The notes below the pieces were generated by a model, which saw nothing but the letters and a program-made list of their open reading frames with translations, made no database searches and was not told the DNA's origin. 10,268 nt of DNA, from contig CAJXPP010000057.1 of NCBI GenBank assembly GCA_913058195.1, positions 1 through 10,268 of the forward strand. Reading direction: 5' to 3'. Below are positions 1 to 6,101 of this stretch, in pieces. This DNA is from an uncultured Gammaproteobacteria bacterium (GTDB taxonomy: Bacteria > Pseudomonadota > Gammaproteobacteria > Nitrosococcales > Methylophagaceae). The translations under genes and the position numbers were made by a program. Numbering within the stretch: position 1 is the first letter of the stretch; each line of letters opens with the position of its first letter.

Positions 1-45
1 ACACAGAGTAGATCGTCGGCAGCGTCAGATGTGTATAAGAGACAG
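1..45 (+). other. Illumina Nextera adapter left on the contig end (not genomic)
   Basis: Bases 1-4 (acac) match the end of the P5 oligo. Bases 5-12 (AGAGTAGA) match the Nextera i5 index usually called S504/N504. Bases 13-26 (TCGTCGGCAGCGTC) are the read-1 primer part, and bases 27-45 (AGATGTGTATAAGAGACAG) are the 19-base Tn5 mosaic end. All parts are in the exact order of a tagmentation library molecule, so this is untrimmed adapter and not a natural transposon end. It supplies a false C-terminus and stop codon to the sbcB reading frame. Confidence 0.98.
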
Positions 46-1443
46 CAGTTGTTCTAAAACCAACTTCTGTTCATCAGAAATCTCACCCTCTCGGCATACC
101 TCAATAGCCTCAAAAAACGTAGTAAAAGTCAGTATCTTGCTATTAGATTCATCCGTCAAACGTTGCTGACGATACTGCTGCCACTGTTCTTGTTCATCTT
201 CCGATAAACTCTCCGGCCAATTCCTTGCACGATAACGAAATAACATTTCAGGTAAACGACCATCATCAAACGGAATCGACATAGTTTTTAGCATGGCAGG
301 ATCGGCTTCACGGATCATTTCCATTTTGCGTTTGTCATTGCCACTGAAAAAACCACCGCCATACAAATTTGCATCAGGATCATTATTGGCTTCATAGTCT
401 GGCTTGGTAAAGATGGCGTTGATTTTTTCAGTTAAGTCACCAGCAGCATTAAGTTGTTGAAGATGCTTGTAATGCTGTTCACGATCTATCTGTAAACGAT
501 CAGCGGCTTCAGCATTTAATGTGCTTTCTGGAACCACTACAGGGCATTTATTAATGTGAAGTGTTTTTAATGCAGGTCTGCTCACGCCTTCGGGCAGGTC
601 TTTGAACCGTGTGTATAAACGTTCACGTAAAGTGTCAGCATCTAGATTAATGAGGTCGCTCGGATCATGGCGTAGGTCATAAACAATGATGCCATTATTA
701 TTAGTCGGATCTTGAGCGATGGGAACGACTAAAGCCGTGCCGCAGTATTCACTAGGGTACATACGTGACACATGAATAACCGGAGTGCGATCATGTAAGT
801 TCAACAATGGCGCGACAGCATTTTTTTGACGATGGCTAAATACAAAGTCATACAGTTTTGGTTGTGCTGTTTTAATCAGTTTGGCAACGGCGATGGTGGC
901 TTTTACATCGACTAATGCATCATGAGCGCCTGCGTGTTCAATACCATTGGCGGCGGTGAGAGCTTCGAGCCTAAAACTAGGTTTACCTTCTTCATTATCA
1001 GGCCAGTTGATGCCTTCTGGACGAAGTGCGCGGGTTAAGCGCGCCATGTCGATAATGTCCCAACGTGAGTTGCCGTTTTGCCATTCGCGGCCATAAGCAT
1101 CATAAAAATTTCGGTAGAGCGTGTAGCGAGTAAATTCATCATCAAAACGTAGGCTATTAAAACCGACGCCACAGGTATTGGCTTGGGTAAATTCATCATG
1201 GATTTGTTTGATGAATTCAGCTTCGTTCACACCTTTTTCATTGGCTTCTTGTGGCGTAATTCCTGTGACTAAACAGGCATAGGGAGAGGGCAAGCTATCA
1301 TCTGCTTGTTTGCAATAAATCATCAGCGGATTACCAATGATATTTAGATCTTCATCGGTGCGAATACCTGCAAATTGCGAGGGGCGATCATAGCGAGGGT
1401 CGATGCCAAAGGTTTCGTAATCGTGCCAGTAAAGTGTGCTCAT
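46..1443 (-). CDS. sbcB: Exodeoxyribonuclease I (ExoI), 3' end missing at contig edge
   Basis: A 3'-to-5' single-strand DNA exonuclease acting in the cytoplasm in recombination, mismatch repair and clean-up of DNA ends. The protein starts with the DEDD-family Exo I motif HDYETFG (residues 7-13, metal ligands D8 and E10). It continues with RFDDE (D101) and the Exo III motif HDALVD (H174, D179), which line up with E. coli D15, E17, D108, H181 and D186. Conserved ExoI blocks such as NSRWDI, LRPEGINWP, PSFRLE, DTLRERLY and HINKCPV follow, covering the SH3-like and helical C-terminal domains. The ATG at 1443 is preceded by AGGAA, 7 bases away. Genomic sequence encodes 466 residues against about 475 in E. 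coli. The reading frame runs on into adapter (residues LSLIHI, stop at 25-27), so the last few real residues and the true stop are missing. It is the last gene of hemL-ligE-sbcB, 47 bases after ligE. Confidence 0.96.
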
Positions 1444-1490
1444 GATTTATTTCCTATGCTAATCGCATGGTTTATATACAAGTGATATTG

Positions 1491-2339
1491 TTATTCTACG
1501 GGTCTTTCACGCATAAATACGGGGAATCTAGGTAGTTTGTTTTTGGTAAGGCCGTAGTATTTAAAGGTGATAATACTATCAATTTCAGGTGGGTGTTGGC
1601 GTTGTTGGTCTGATAAACCTGAACCTATAAAAAATGTCAGTCCTGAGGGAAGTTGGCATTTTATAGCACCGGTGTGTCCTTCGTATTTTCCTTTACCTGA
1701 TTTGTAGCCAATAACGGTGCATTCTGTATCTTGGTATTGCTTCACTTTCAATGCGCTATTGGAACGGCCCGTTTGATAGGGAATCGCTGGTCTTCGAACT
1801 ACTAAACCTTCGCCGCCTAAAGCAATTACTTTGCTAAGTTCGACCTGTAAATGTTTCGGTGAGTCGATGGTTATTTGTGGGATGACTTTTAGAAATTGAG
1901 AGGGGTGTTCAGTTAGAAATGTTTCTAGTACTGACAATCGTGCTAACAAACCATTGTTCTGAGCTGGGTCATTAGGGACTTCAAAGATATTGTAGCTTAT
2001 GTTTTTCCAACGCTTGTCTGGGGTCTGAGTGCGAACGATTGAACTAATGGTTTCAAAGTTATTACGCCGAGTCCATAGCTCTCCATCAATAGCGAAAGGC
2101 GGTAAGCCTTTAATAAACCAGTCAGGTGCCGTTATTGGATTACCTTTACGTGTTGTAAGTGTTTTTCCATCCCAAATAGCTCGAATGCCATCCAGTTTTT
2201 CACTCATTAACCACCCTTTGACATCTTGCGATTTATGGTAGGTTTTAAGTAATAAAATATCGTTGTTTTGTGCCTGACACAAAGGGCTAAAACACAATAG
2301 TAGTGTTAATAGCCCTTTAAAAATCCATTTAAATGCCAT
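1491..2339 (-). CDS. ligE: Minimal ATP-dependent DNA ligase with signal peptide (Lig E type)
   Basis: Seals nicks in DNA using ATP through an enzyme-AMP intermediate. At 282 residues it is a minimal ligase: adenylation domain plus OB-fold, with no extra DNA-binding domain. Motif I is EKLDGIR with the nucleotidyl lysine K48. Motif III lies near YNIFEVP (116-122), motif IV is GGEGLVVRRP (175-184, E177), and motif V is ALKVKQ (K198, K200). The OB-fold follows, ending in PRFPVFMRERP. Residues 1-23 form a signal peptide (lysines, then LLTLLLCFSPLCQA, cleavage near A23), so the mature enzyme should be periplasmic, as described for Lig E enzymes of other proteobacteria. A role in handling extracellular or incoming DNA is family knowledge and is not proven here. 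The gene starts 14 bases after hemL, and the TAAGGA ribosome site contains the hemL stop, which suggests translational coupling. Base and codon use look like the neighbours. Confidence 0.93.
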   Translation of the reverse strand: MAFKWIFKGLLTLLLCFSPLCQAQNNDILLLKTYHKSQDVKGWLMSEKLDGIRAIWDGKTLTTRKGNPITAPDWFIKGLPPFAIDGELWTRRNNFETISSIVRTQTPDKRWKNISYNIFEVPNDPAQNNGLLARLSVLETFLTEHPSQFLKVIPQITIDSPKHLQVELSKVIALGGEGLVVRRPAIPYQTGRSNSALKVKQYQDTECTVIGYKSGKGKYEGHTGAIKCQLPSGLTFFIGSGLSDQQRQHPPEIDSIITFKYYGLTKNKLPRFPVFMRERPVE

Positions 2340-2350
2340 CGTTGATGTTT

Positions 2351-2356
2351 TCCTTA
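2351..2356 (-). promoter_or_regulatory. ribosome binding site of ligE overlapping hemL stop
   Basis: On the minus strand the sequence TAAGGA contains the hemL stop codon TAA and an AAGGA Shine-Dalgarno core 11 bases before the ligE ATG. Ribosomes ending hemL therefore sit on the ligE start region. This supports co-transcription and the choice of the ATG at 2339. Confidence 0.6.
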
Positions 2357-3646
2357 CAATGTAGCAAATACCTTTTCTGCTGCATCTAATGTCGCTTGAA
2401 TTTCAGCATTGCCATGAGCAGCTGAAACAAAACCAGCTTCATATGACGATGGCGCAAGGTATACGCCTTGTTCTAGCATGCCATGAAAGAATTTTTTGAA
2501 ACGTTCTTGGTCGCATTTACTCACTTGTTCGAAGCTTGTTACTTGCTTTTCATTAGTGAAAAACAGGCCAAACATGCCACCGACCTGGTTAGTTGTCAGT
2601 GGAATACCTGCTTTATCAGCACGCTCTTGTAAGCCATCAACTAAGGTTTTGGCTGCTGCTGATAAGTTTTTGTGGAAGTCAGGAGCTTGCACTAATTTAA
2701 GTGTGCTCAATCCCGCAGCCATGGCAACGGGATTGCCTGATAATGTACCTGCTTGATAAACAGGACCTAGTGGCGCAATACATTCCATTACTTCACGTTT
2801 TCCACCAAAAGTGCCAACAGGTAAGCCGCCGCCAACCACTTTACCTAATGTGGTGAGATCTGGTTTCACATTATAATATTGTTGTGCGCCGCCTAATGAC
2901 ACTCTAAAGCCTGTCATCACTTCATCAAAAATAAGTACTGCACCTGATTGGTCACAAATTTCACGTAAGCCTTGTAAGAAACCATCTGTTGGTGGAATAC
3001 AATTCATATTACCCGCGACAGGTTCAACAATGATGCAGGCAATTTGGTCGCCTAATTCGGCGAAGCATTCGCGAACAGAATCTAAATCATTATAGATAAG
3101 TGTCAATGTGTGTTCAGCAAGTGATGCAGGTACGCCTGCTGATGATGGTTCGCCTAAGGTTAATGCGCCAGAACCCGCTTTAACTAATAATGAATCAGCA
3201 TGACCGTGGTAGCAACCTTCAAATTTAACGATTTTATCGCGGCCTGTGTAACCTCGTGCAAGGCGAATCGCACTCATGGTTGCTTCCGTACCAGAGCTCA
3301 CCATACGTACTAATTCCATTGAAGGGACAAGTTGGCATAATGTATCAGCCATTTCAATTTCGATTTCAGTCGGTGCGCCAAAACCTAAGCCATGTGAAAC
3401 AGATTCTTGCACTGCACTGATAACTTCAGGATGGGCGTGGCCCAAAATCATTGGCCCCCATGAACCGATATAGTCGATATAGCGTTTGCCTTCGACGTCA
3501 GTTATCCATGCACCTTTACCTTCACGAAAGAAAATGGGGTCACCACCTACACCTTTAAATGCACGTACAGGTGAGTTTACGCCACCCGGGATGTGATTTT
3601 GAGCTTGTAAAAAAAGGTCGTGATTATTCGTGTTTGTAGTTGTCAT
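2354..3646 (-). CDS. hemL: Glutamate-1-semialdehyde 2,1-aminomutase
   Basis: A PLP enzyme that converts glutamate-1-semialdehyde into 5-aminolevulinate, the last step of the C5 route into heme and other tetrapyrroles; cytoplasmic. The 430 residues match the usual length (E. coli 426) and the similarity to E. coli HemL runs end to end. Landmarks are PGGVNSPVRAF (20-30), GSWGPMILGHAHP (61-73), the cofactor phosphate loop SSGTEATMSAIRLARG (117-132), KFEGCYHGHAD (141-151), IVEPVAGNMNC (206-216), FDEVMTGFR (240-248, with D241 facing the PLP ring) and TLGKVVGGGLPVG (266-278) with Schiff-base lysine K269. Close to the C-terminus is GVYLAPSSYEAGF. The ATG at 3646 has only a weak ribosome site, but the family N-terminus fits. 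It is first in the minus-strand row with ligE and sbcB and divergent from the sensor kinase unit. No frame damage is seen. Confidence 0.97.
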   Translation of the reverse strand: MTTTNTNNHDLFLQAQNHIPGGVNSPVRAFKGVGGDPIFFREGKGAWITDVEGKRYIDYIGSWGPMILGHAHPEVISAVQESVSHGLGFGAPTEIEIEMADTLCQLVPSMELVRMVSSGTEATMSAIRLARGYTGRDKIVKFEGCYHGHADSLLVKAGSGALTLGEPSSAGVPASLAEHTLTLIYNDLDSVRECFAELGDQIACIIVEPVAGNMNCIPPTDGFLQGLREICDQSGAVLIFDEVMTGFRVSLGGAQQYYNVKPDLTTLGKVVGGGLPVGTFGGKREVMECIAPLGPVYQAGTLSGNPVAMAAGLSTLKLVQAPDFHKNLSAAAKTLVDGLQERADKAGIPLTTNQVGGMFGLFFTNEKQVTSFEQVSKCDQERFKKFFHGMLEQGVYLAPSSYEAGFVSAAHGNAEIQATLDAAEKVFATL

Positions 3647-3663
3647 GATGAACCGTAATCTCG

Positions 3664-3691
3664 TTGTGTTTAAAGTATTTATTAGTGTAAT
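3664..3691 (+). promoter_or_regulatory. weak promoter candidate for the sensor kinase unit
   Basis: TTGTGT (3664-3669) and TGTAAT (3686-3691) are separated by 16 bases. The -10 matches the sigma-70 consensus at 5 of 6 positions, and the -35 keeps TTG. Transcription would begin near 3698, about 55 bases before the small ORF, and would overlap the hemL promoter candidate on the other strand. The match is modest. Confidence 0.25.
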
Positions 3692-3696
3692 GGCTG

Positions 3697-3702
3697 ATTA
3701 TA
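3697..3702 (-). promoter_or_regulatory. -10 element candidate for hemL-ligE-sbcB
   Basis: Read on the minus strand this is a perfect TATAAT, about 50 bases before the hemL start. It would place transcription start near 3690 with a leader of roughly 45 bases. At a spacing of 16-18 bases I see no good -35 box (ACCCTG or similar), so either an activator is needed or the match is by chance in AT-rich DNA. Confidence 0.4.
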
Positions 3703-3748
3703 TCTTACCGAGATAAATTCAGGGTAGACACAATTTTATCTGGAGATA
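3701..3748. repeat. two TATCT...AGATA inverted repeats in the divergent control region
   Basis: TATCT-5 bases-AGATA at 3701-3715 is followed by TATCT-GG-AGATA at 3737-3748. The half-site GAGATA recurs on the plus strand at 3710, 3743 and 3778, with 33 and 35 base steps, about three helical turns. The first copy overlaps the hemL -10 candidate, and the second overlaps the small-ORF ribosome site. Regulator binding is possible. In AT-rich DNA short repeats of this kind also arise by chance. Confidence 0.35.
3742..3746 (+). promoter_or_regulatory. ribosome binding site in front of the small CxxC ORF
   Basis: GGAGA lies 7 bases before the ATG at 3754, ideal spacing. It is only 1 base before the in-frame ATG at 3748, which decides for the later start. 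No comparable site exists directly before the kinase ATG at 3819. Confidence 0.45.
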
Positions 3749-3753
3749 TGATT

Positions 3754-3822
3754 ATGAAAAAAGACTGCCAAAGATGTGAGATAATCAATAGTTCTCTTGC
3801 AAATAGTATTGATCTATTATGA
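3754..3822 (+). CDS. possible 22-residue CxxC leader peptide coupled to the sensor kinase
   Basis: A short open frame of 22 codons plus TGA. It begins MKKDCQRCE, with a CxxC pair at residues 5-8, and ends in a neutral serine/leucine-rich tail (NSSLANSIDLL). It has a well-placed GGAGA ribosome site, and its stop TGA (3820-3822) overlaps the kinase ATG (3819-3821) as ATGA. The kinase start itself lacks a Shine-Dalgarno sequence and has an in-frame stop at 3810-3812, so translation of the kinase may depend on reading this peptide. I recognise no family. The CxxC could bind metal or respond to redox state, which is speculation. An in-frame ATG at 3748 would add two residues. It could also be a chance frame whose only role is to deliver ribosomes. 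Confidence 0.4.
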   Translation: MKKDCQRCEIINSSLANSIDLL

Positions 3823-5150
3823 GTTTAAAATTTCGTATTATCGTCATAGTGACGATTATCTTACTGAGTAACTTTGCTGCGGCGGGCTATTTCATGGTCC
3901 AAAATGCACGGAAGGCTCTTGTGGCTGAAATGGATTCGAGTACTCAGTTAGCAAAAGGGCTACTAATTAATGCCTTGCCAACATTACGGTTTTCTAATGA
4001 TTTAAGTGAACGACTAAAACTGATCGTCGACAGTGTTCGTGGTACACGTCATATTCGTGCATGGTTCGAAGATATGCATGGCCAACCATTAATAGGAAAT
4101 GAGGATAAAACGAGTTTTATTCGACGACCAAATGATGTTCCAAATTGGTTTATTAGAGTGATGGAACCCGAAGCAGTAGCGTTTAAACGTATGATCACTA
4201 AAGGTAGTAAGTCCTACGGCTATTTGATCGTTGAGGCCGATCCTAGTGATGAGGTGAATGAAGTTTGGCAAGATATGAAGGTGCTATTTAGCTTAGGTAG
4301 TTTCTTTTTAGTGTTAATTTTAAGTTTAATTTATATGGCGTTGCGTCAAGGGTTAAGACCTCTTGGTCTGCTAGATGAAGCATTAGGAAAATTAGAAAAA
4401 GGTGATTTTACAGCTCGGGTTGAAGCATCGGTTGTTCGTGAGTTGGCCCCTATACAGAATCAATATAATCATATGGCTAGTGTCTTGGAAAAAACGATGG
4501 CAGAAAACCATTCCTTGGCAGGTAATATGTTGGCGGTTCAGGAGGCGGAACGTCGTGATTTATCACGAGAGTTACATGATGAACTCGGCCCTTGTCTGTT
4601 TGGTATCCGTGTTGATTTATCTGAAATAGAACGTATTGCCGCGGAACATGATTTGGTAGAAATAAAAGAGAGAGTTAATTCAGTTAAATCAATTACCGGC
4701 CATATTCAATCTCTAGTTAGAAAGATGCTGAGTCGCTTAAGGCCATTAACATTAGATGATTTAGGTTTGGCAGATGCATTACGCGATATGATTCGTAATT
4801 GGCGAGAAAGGCAACCTGAAATTGATTGGGAATGGGATTTCGTTGGCAACTGCAGTCTTTTGCCAGATACAATACAGGTGACTATTTACCGTATAGTTCA
4901 GGAATGTATGACAAATAGTGTGCGACACGCTAATCCTAAACATGTCAAAGTTGAGTTGCGTCTAGATCATGAGAATTTGAAAATATCAGTAACTGATGAT
5001 GGTATAGGTTTGAAAGCAGATGTAATTCGAGGCTTTGGTTTGATTGGTATGCGTGAACGCGTGTCTGCATTAGGAGGCCGAATTGCTTTTGATACTGCAG
5101 AAGGAAAAGGCTTACAAGTACGAGTGTTGATACCCCTAAAGGATAAATAA
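3819..5150 (+). CDS. Sensor histidine kinase, NarX/UhpB type (HAMP, HisKA_3, HATPase)
   Basis: Inner-membrane sensor that phosphorylates the response regulator encoded just after it. Membrane segments lie at about 7-27 and 155-175, enclosing a periplasmic domain of about 125 residues (28-154) with no motif I can name. Its shape is like that of kinases with a LapD/MoxY-type N-terminal domain. A HAMP linker follows (about 175-228, with RPLGLLDEALGKLEKGDFTARV). The HisKA_3 dimerisation box is QEAERRDLSRELHDELGP with phospho-acceptor H253. The ATPase domain has the N box QECMTNSVRHA (N366), G1 DDGIGL (D393/D394) and G2 GFGLIGMRERVSALGG (405-420). At 443 residues it looks complete. The start is fixed by an in-frame stop 9 bases upstream and by TM1 beginning directly after it; it overlaps the small CxxC frame by ATGA. 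The stop overlaps the regulator start by one base (TAATG). The ligand is unknown. Confidence 0.93.
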   Translation: MSLKFRIIVIVTIILLSNFAAAGYFMVQNARKALVAEMDSSTQLAKGLLINALPTLRFSNDLSERLKLIVDSVRGTRHIRAWFEDMHGQPLIGNEDKTSFIRRPNDVPNWFIRVMEPEAVAFKRMITKGSKSYGYLIVEADPSDEVNEVWQDMKVLFSLGSFFLVLILSLIYMALRQGLRPLGLLDEALGKLEKGDFTARVEASVVRELAPIQNQYNHMASVLEKTMAENHSLAGNMLAVQEAERRDLSRELHDELGPCLFGIRVDLSEIERIAAEHDLVEIKERVNSVKSITGHIQSLVRKMLSRLRPLTLDDLGLADALRDMIRNWRERQPEIDWEWDFVGNCSLLPDTIQVTIYRIVQECMTNSVRHANPKHVKVELRLDHENLKISVTDDGIGLKADVIRGFGLIGMRERVSALGGRIAFDTAEGKGLQVRVLIPLKDK

Positions 5151-5791
5151 TGGAACATGCTGTAACAATCACAATCTTAGTCGTTGATGACCATCCCATA
5201 GTAAGATCTGGTTGCCGACAACTTATTCAACAGATTCCTTCAACTACGGTTGTTGAGGCTGAAACAGGTGAAGATGGCTACCGTTTATTCCAAGAAATCT
5301 ATCCGGATATGGTATTGCTTGATATTACGCTTCCGGGTATTGGTGGTTTAGAAATATTACGAAAAATGCGGGCCAATAGGGAAAATGCCAAGGTATTGAT
5401 GTTTAGTATGCATGAAGATCCTGTTTTTGCTGCTCGAGCAATGCAAGCAGGCGCAAGGGGCTATATCACTAAAAATAATGCTGCGGATCACTTGGTCGAA
5501 GCAGTGAAAAAAGTATTAGATGGGAAAACATATTTGAGCCCTGATACTGCTCAGCAGTTAGCGATGTTGAATGTGGGAGCAGAAACTAGCCAATTAAGTG
5601 ATTTATCTCGACGAGAATTAGAGATTTTACGTTTATTGGGCGAAGGTAAAAGCATGACAGAGATAGCCAATTTACTAGGTATTAGCTATAAAACAGTCGC
5701 AAATAATTTAACGCAAATAAAAAGTAAATTATCGATTAATAAAACAGCTGAATTAATGCGTTTTGCAATTAGCCATGGCTTGTCATCATAA
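5150..5791 (+). CDS. NarL/FixJ (LuxR-HTH) response regulator
   Basis: DNA-binding regulator activated by phosphorylation from the preceding kinase. The receiver domain (about 8-124) shows the acidic pocket D13/D14 in LVVDDHPIVRSG, the phospho-acceptor D58 in LLDITLPGIGG, S86 in MFSMHED and the conserved K108 in GYITKNN. A short linker leads to a LuxR-type helix-turn-helix (about 151-208): LSRRELEILRLLGEGKSMTEIANLLGISYKTVANNLTQIKSKL. The recognition helix has KTVANN where many relatives have KTVsnH. The 213 residues fit GacA/UvrY/NarL-like proteins. AAAGGA lies 6 bases before the ATG, and the start overlaps the kinase stop as TAATG, so the two are translated together. The 286 bases that follow hold a terminator, so the regulator ends its own unit. 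Whether it controls the downstream TonB operon or the divergent hemL row is not shown by the sequence. Confidence 0.94.
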   Translation: MEHAVTITILVVDDHPIVRSGCRQLIQQIPSTTVVEAETGEDGYRLFQEIYPDMVLLDITLPGIGGLEILRKMRANRENAKVLMFSMHEDPVFAARAMQAGARGYITKNNAADHLVEAVKKVLDGKTYLSPDTAQQLAMLNVGAETSQLSDLSRRELEILRLLGEGKSMTEIANLLGISYKTVANNLTQIKSKLSINKTAELMRFAISHGLSS

Positions 5792-5896
5792 AAATGGCTT
5801 AAAGACAATGCACAAGGAGAGGAAAAACTTCCTGATTTATTAGGATAAGTCGCTCATTCTTAAATAGTTTGACTTGCGTAGAATGTGTTTTAAGTT

Positions 5897-5916
5897 TTAA
5901 GAATTCAGCTTCTTAA
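5897..5916. repeat. inverted repeat TTAAGAA-6-TTCTTAA
   Basis: Perfect 7-base arms (TTAAGAA, TTCTTAA) flank TTCAGC. It lies about 105 bases after the response regulator and about 35 bases before the terminator. It could be an RNA hairpin in the 3' untranslated region or a dimeric regulator site; the AT-rich arms make the RNA hairpin weak. Confidence 0.35.
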
Positions 5917-5952
5917 CATACTTAATTTCTCTCTCCTTCCTAATGAAGGTTT

Positions 5953-5981
5953 AACCAGACCTTAGCGTCTGGTTTTTTTTT
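5953..5981 (+). terminator. rho-independent terminator after the two-component operon
   Basis: An 8-base perfect stem (AACCAGAC / GTCTGGTT) with loop CTTAGC runs into an unbroken T tract ending at 5981. The strong stem and T run on the plus strand mark the end of the kinase-regulator transcript and separate it from the DUF3450-TonB operon. Confidence 0.9.
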
Positions 5982-6023
5982 GCCTGAAACATCTAGTTTA
6001 AATTGCCTTTTGCATTTCCCTAT

Positions 6024-6043
6024 ATACCATTCCTTGGTATTAT
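6024..6043 (+). promoter_or_regulatory. extended -10 promoter candidate overlapped by an inverted repeat
   Basis: TGGTATTAT (6035-6043) fits an extended -10 (TGn plus a 5/6 match to TATAAT), giving a start near 6050 and a leader of about 50 bases before the DUF3450 gene. The inverted repeat ATACCA-TTCCT-TGGTAT (6024-6040) overlaps it, and CTTGGTA recurs at 6058-6064, exactly 25 bases after its first copy at 6033-6039. This is a plausible site for a regulator of the TonB operon. No good -35 is seen (TTTCCC), as is common with extended -10 promoters. Confidence 0.35.
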
Positions 6044-6101
6044 TGTTTATTTAAAGTCTTGGTACCCGTATTGAGCTTTGTTTCGAAGGCATCATTTTCA
6101 G

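Larger units (their letters stand above)
5792..6101. other. gene-free stretch between the two-component unit and the TonB operon
   Basis: I see no convincing coding frame here; the longest ATG frame is 11 codons, from the ATG just before the AAGGAGAG site. It holds an isolated AAGGAGAG (5814-5821) with no gene behind it, the inverted repeat at 5897-5916, a small CCTTC/GAAGG hairpin in a pyrimidine-rich tract (about 5935-5949), the terminator at 5953-5981, and the promoter/operator candidate at 6024-6043. AAGGAGAG is exactly complementary to CTCTCCTT at 5931-5938, so the transcript end could fold back on itself. No Fur-box-like sequence was recognised. Confidence 0.6.

Noticed and set aside
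27..45. Tn5/IS50-type transposon end
   Set aside because: It is the engineered 19-base mosaic end preceded by primer, index and P5 sequence, so it is library adapter and not a natural element.
2029..2241. Plus-strand open frame inside ligE
   Set aside because: It is antisense to a well-conserved ligase gene and its translation shows no family features; a shadow frame.
2496..3473. Plus-strand frames inside hemL
   Set aside because: They mirror conserved HemL codons and have no ribosome sites or family features.
4945..5199. Minus-strand frames over the end of the kinase gene
   Set aside because: Antisense to the ATPase G1/G2 boxes, with no independent support.
5869..5897. Sigma-70 promoter starting at TTGACT
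   Set aside because: The -35 is good, but the best -10 at proper spacing is TAAGTT, only 3 of 6; kept only as support for the sRNA idea.
6060..6075. Sigma-54 promoter (TGGTAC-5-TTGAG)
   Set aside because: The -24 GG and TTG fit, but the nearly invariant GC of the -12 element is GA here, and transcription would start only about 15 bases before the likely start codon.
6078..6101. TTG start adding eight residues to the DUF3450 protein
   Set aside because: The added residues FRRHHFQ do not belong to a signal peptide start and no ribosome site precedes the TTG; ATG at 6102 or 6114 fits better.
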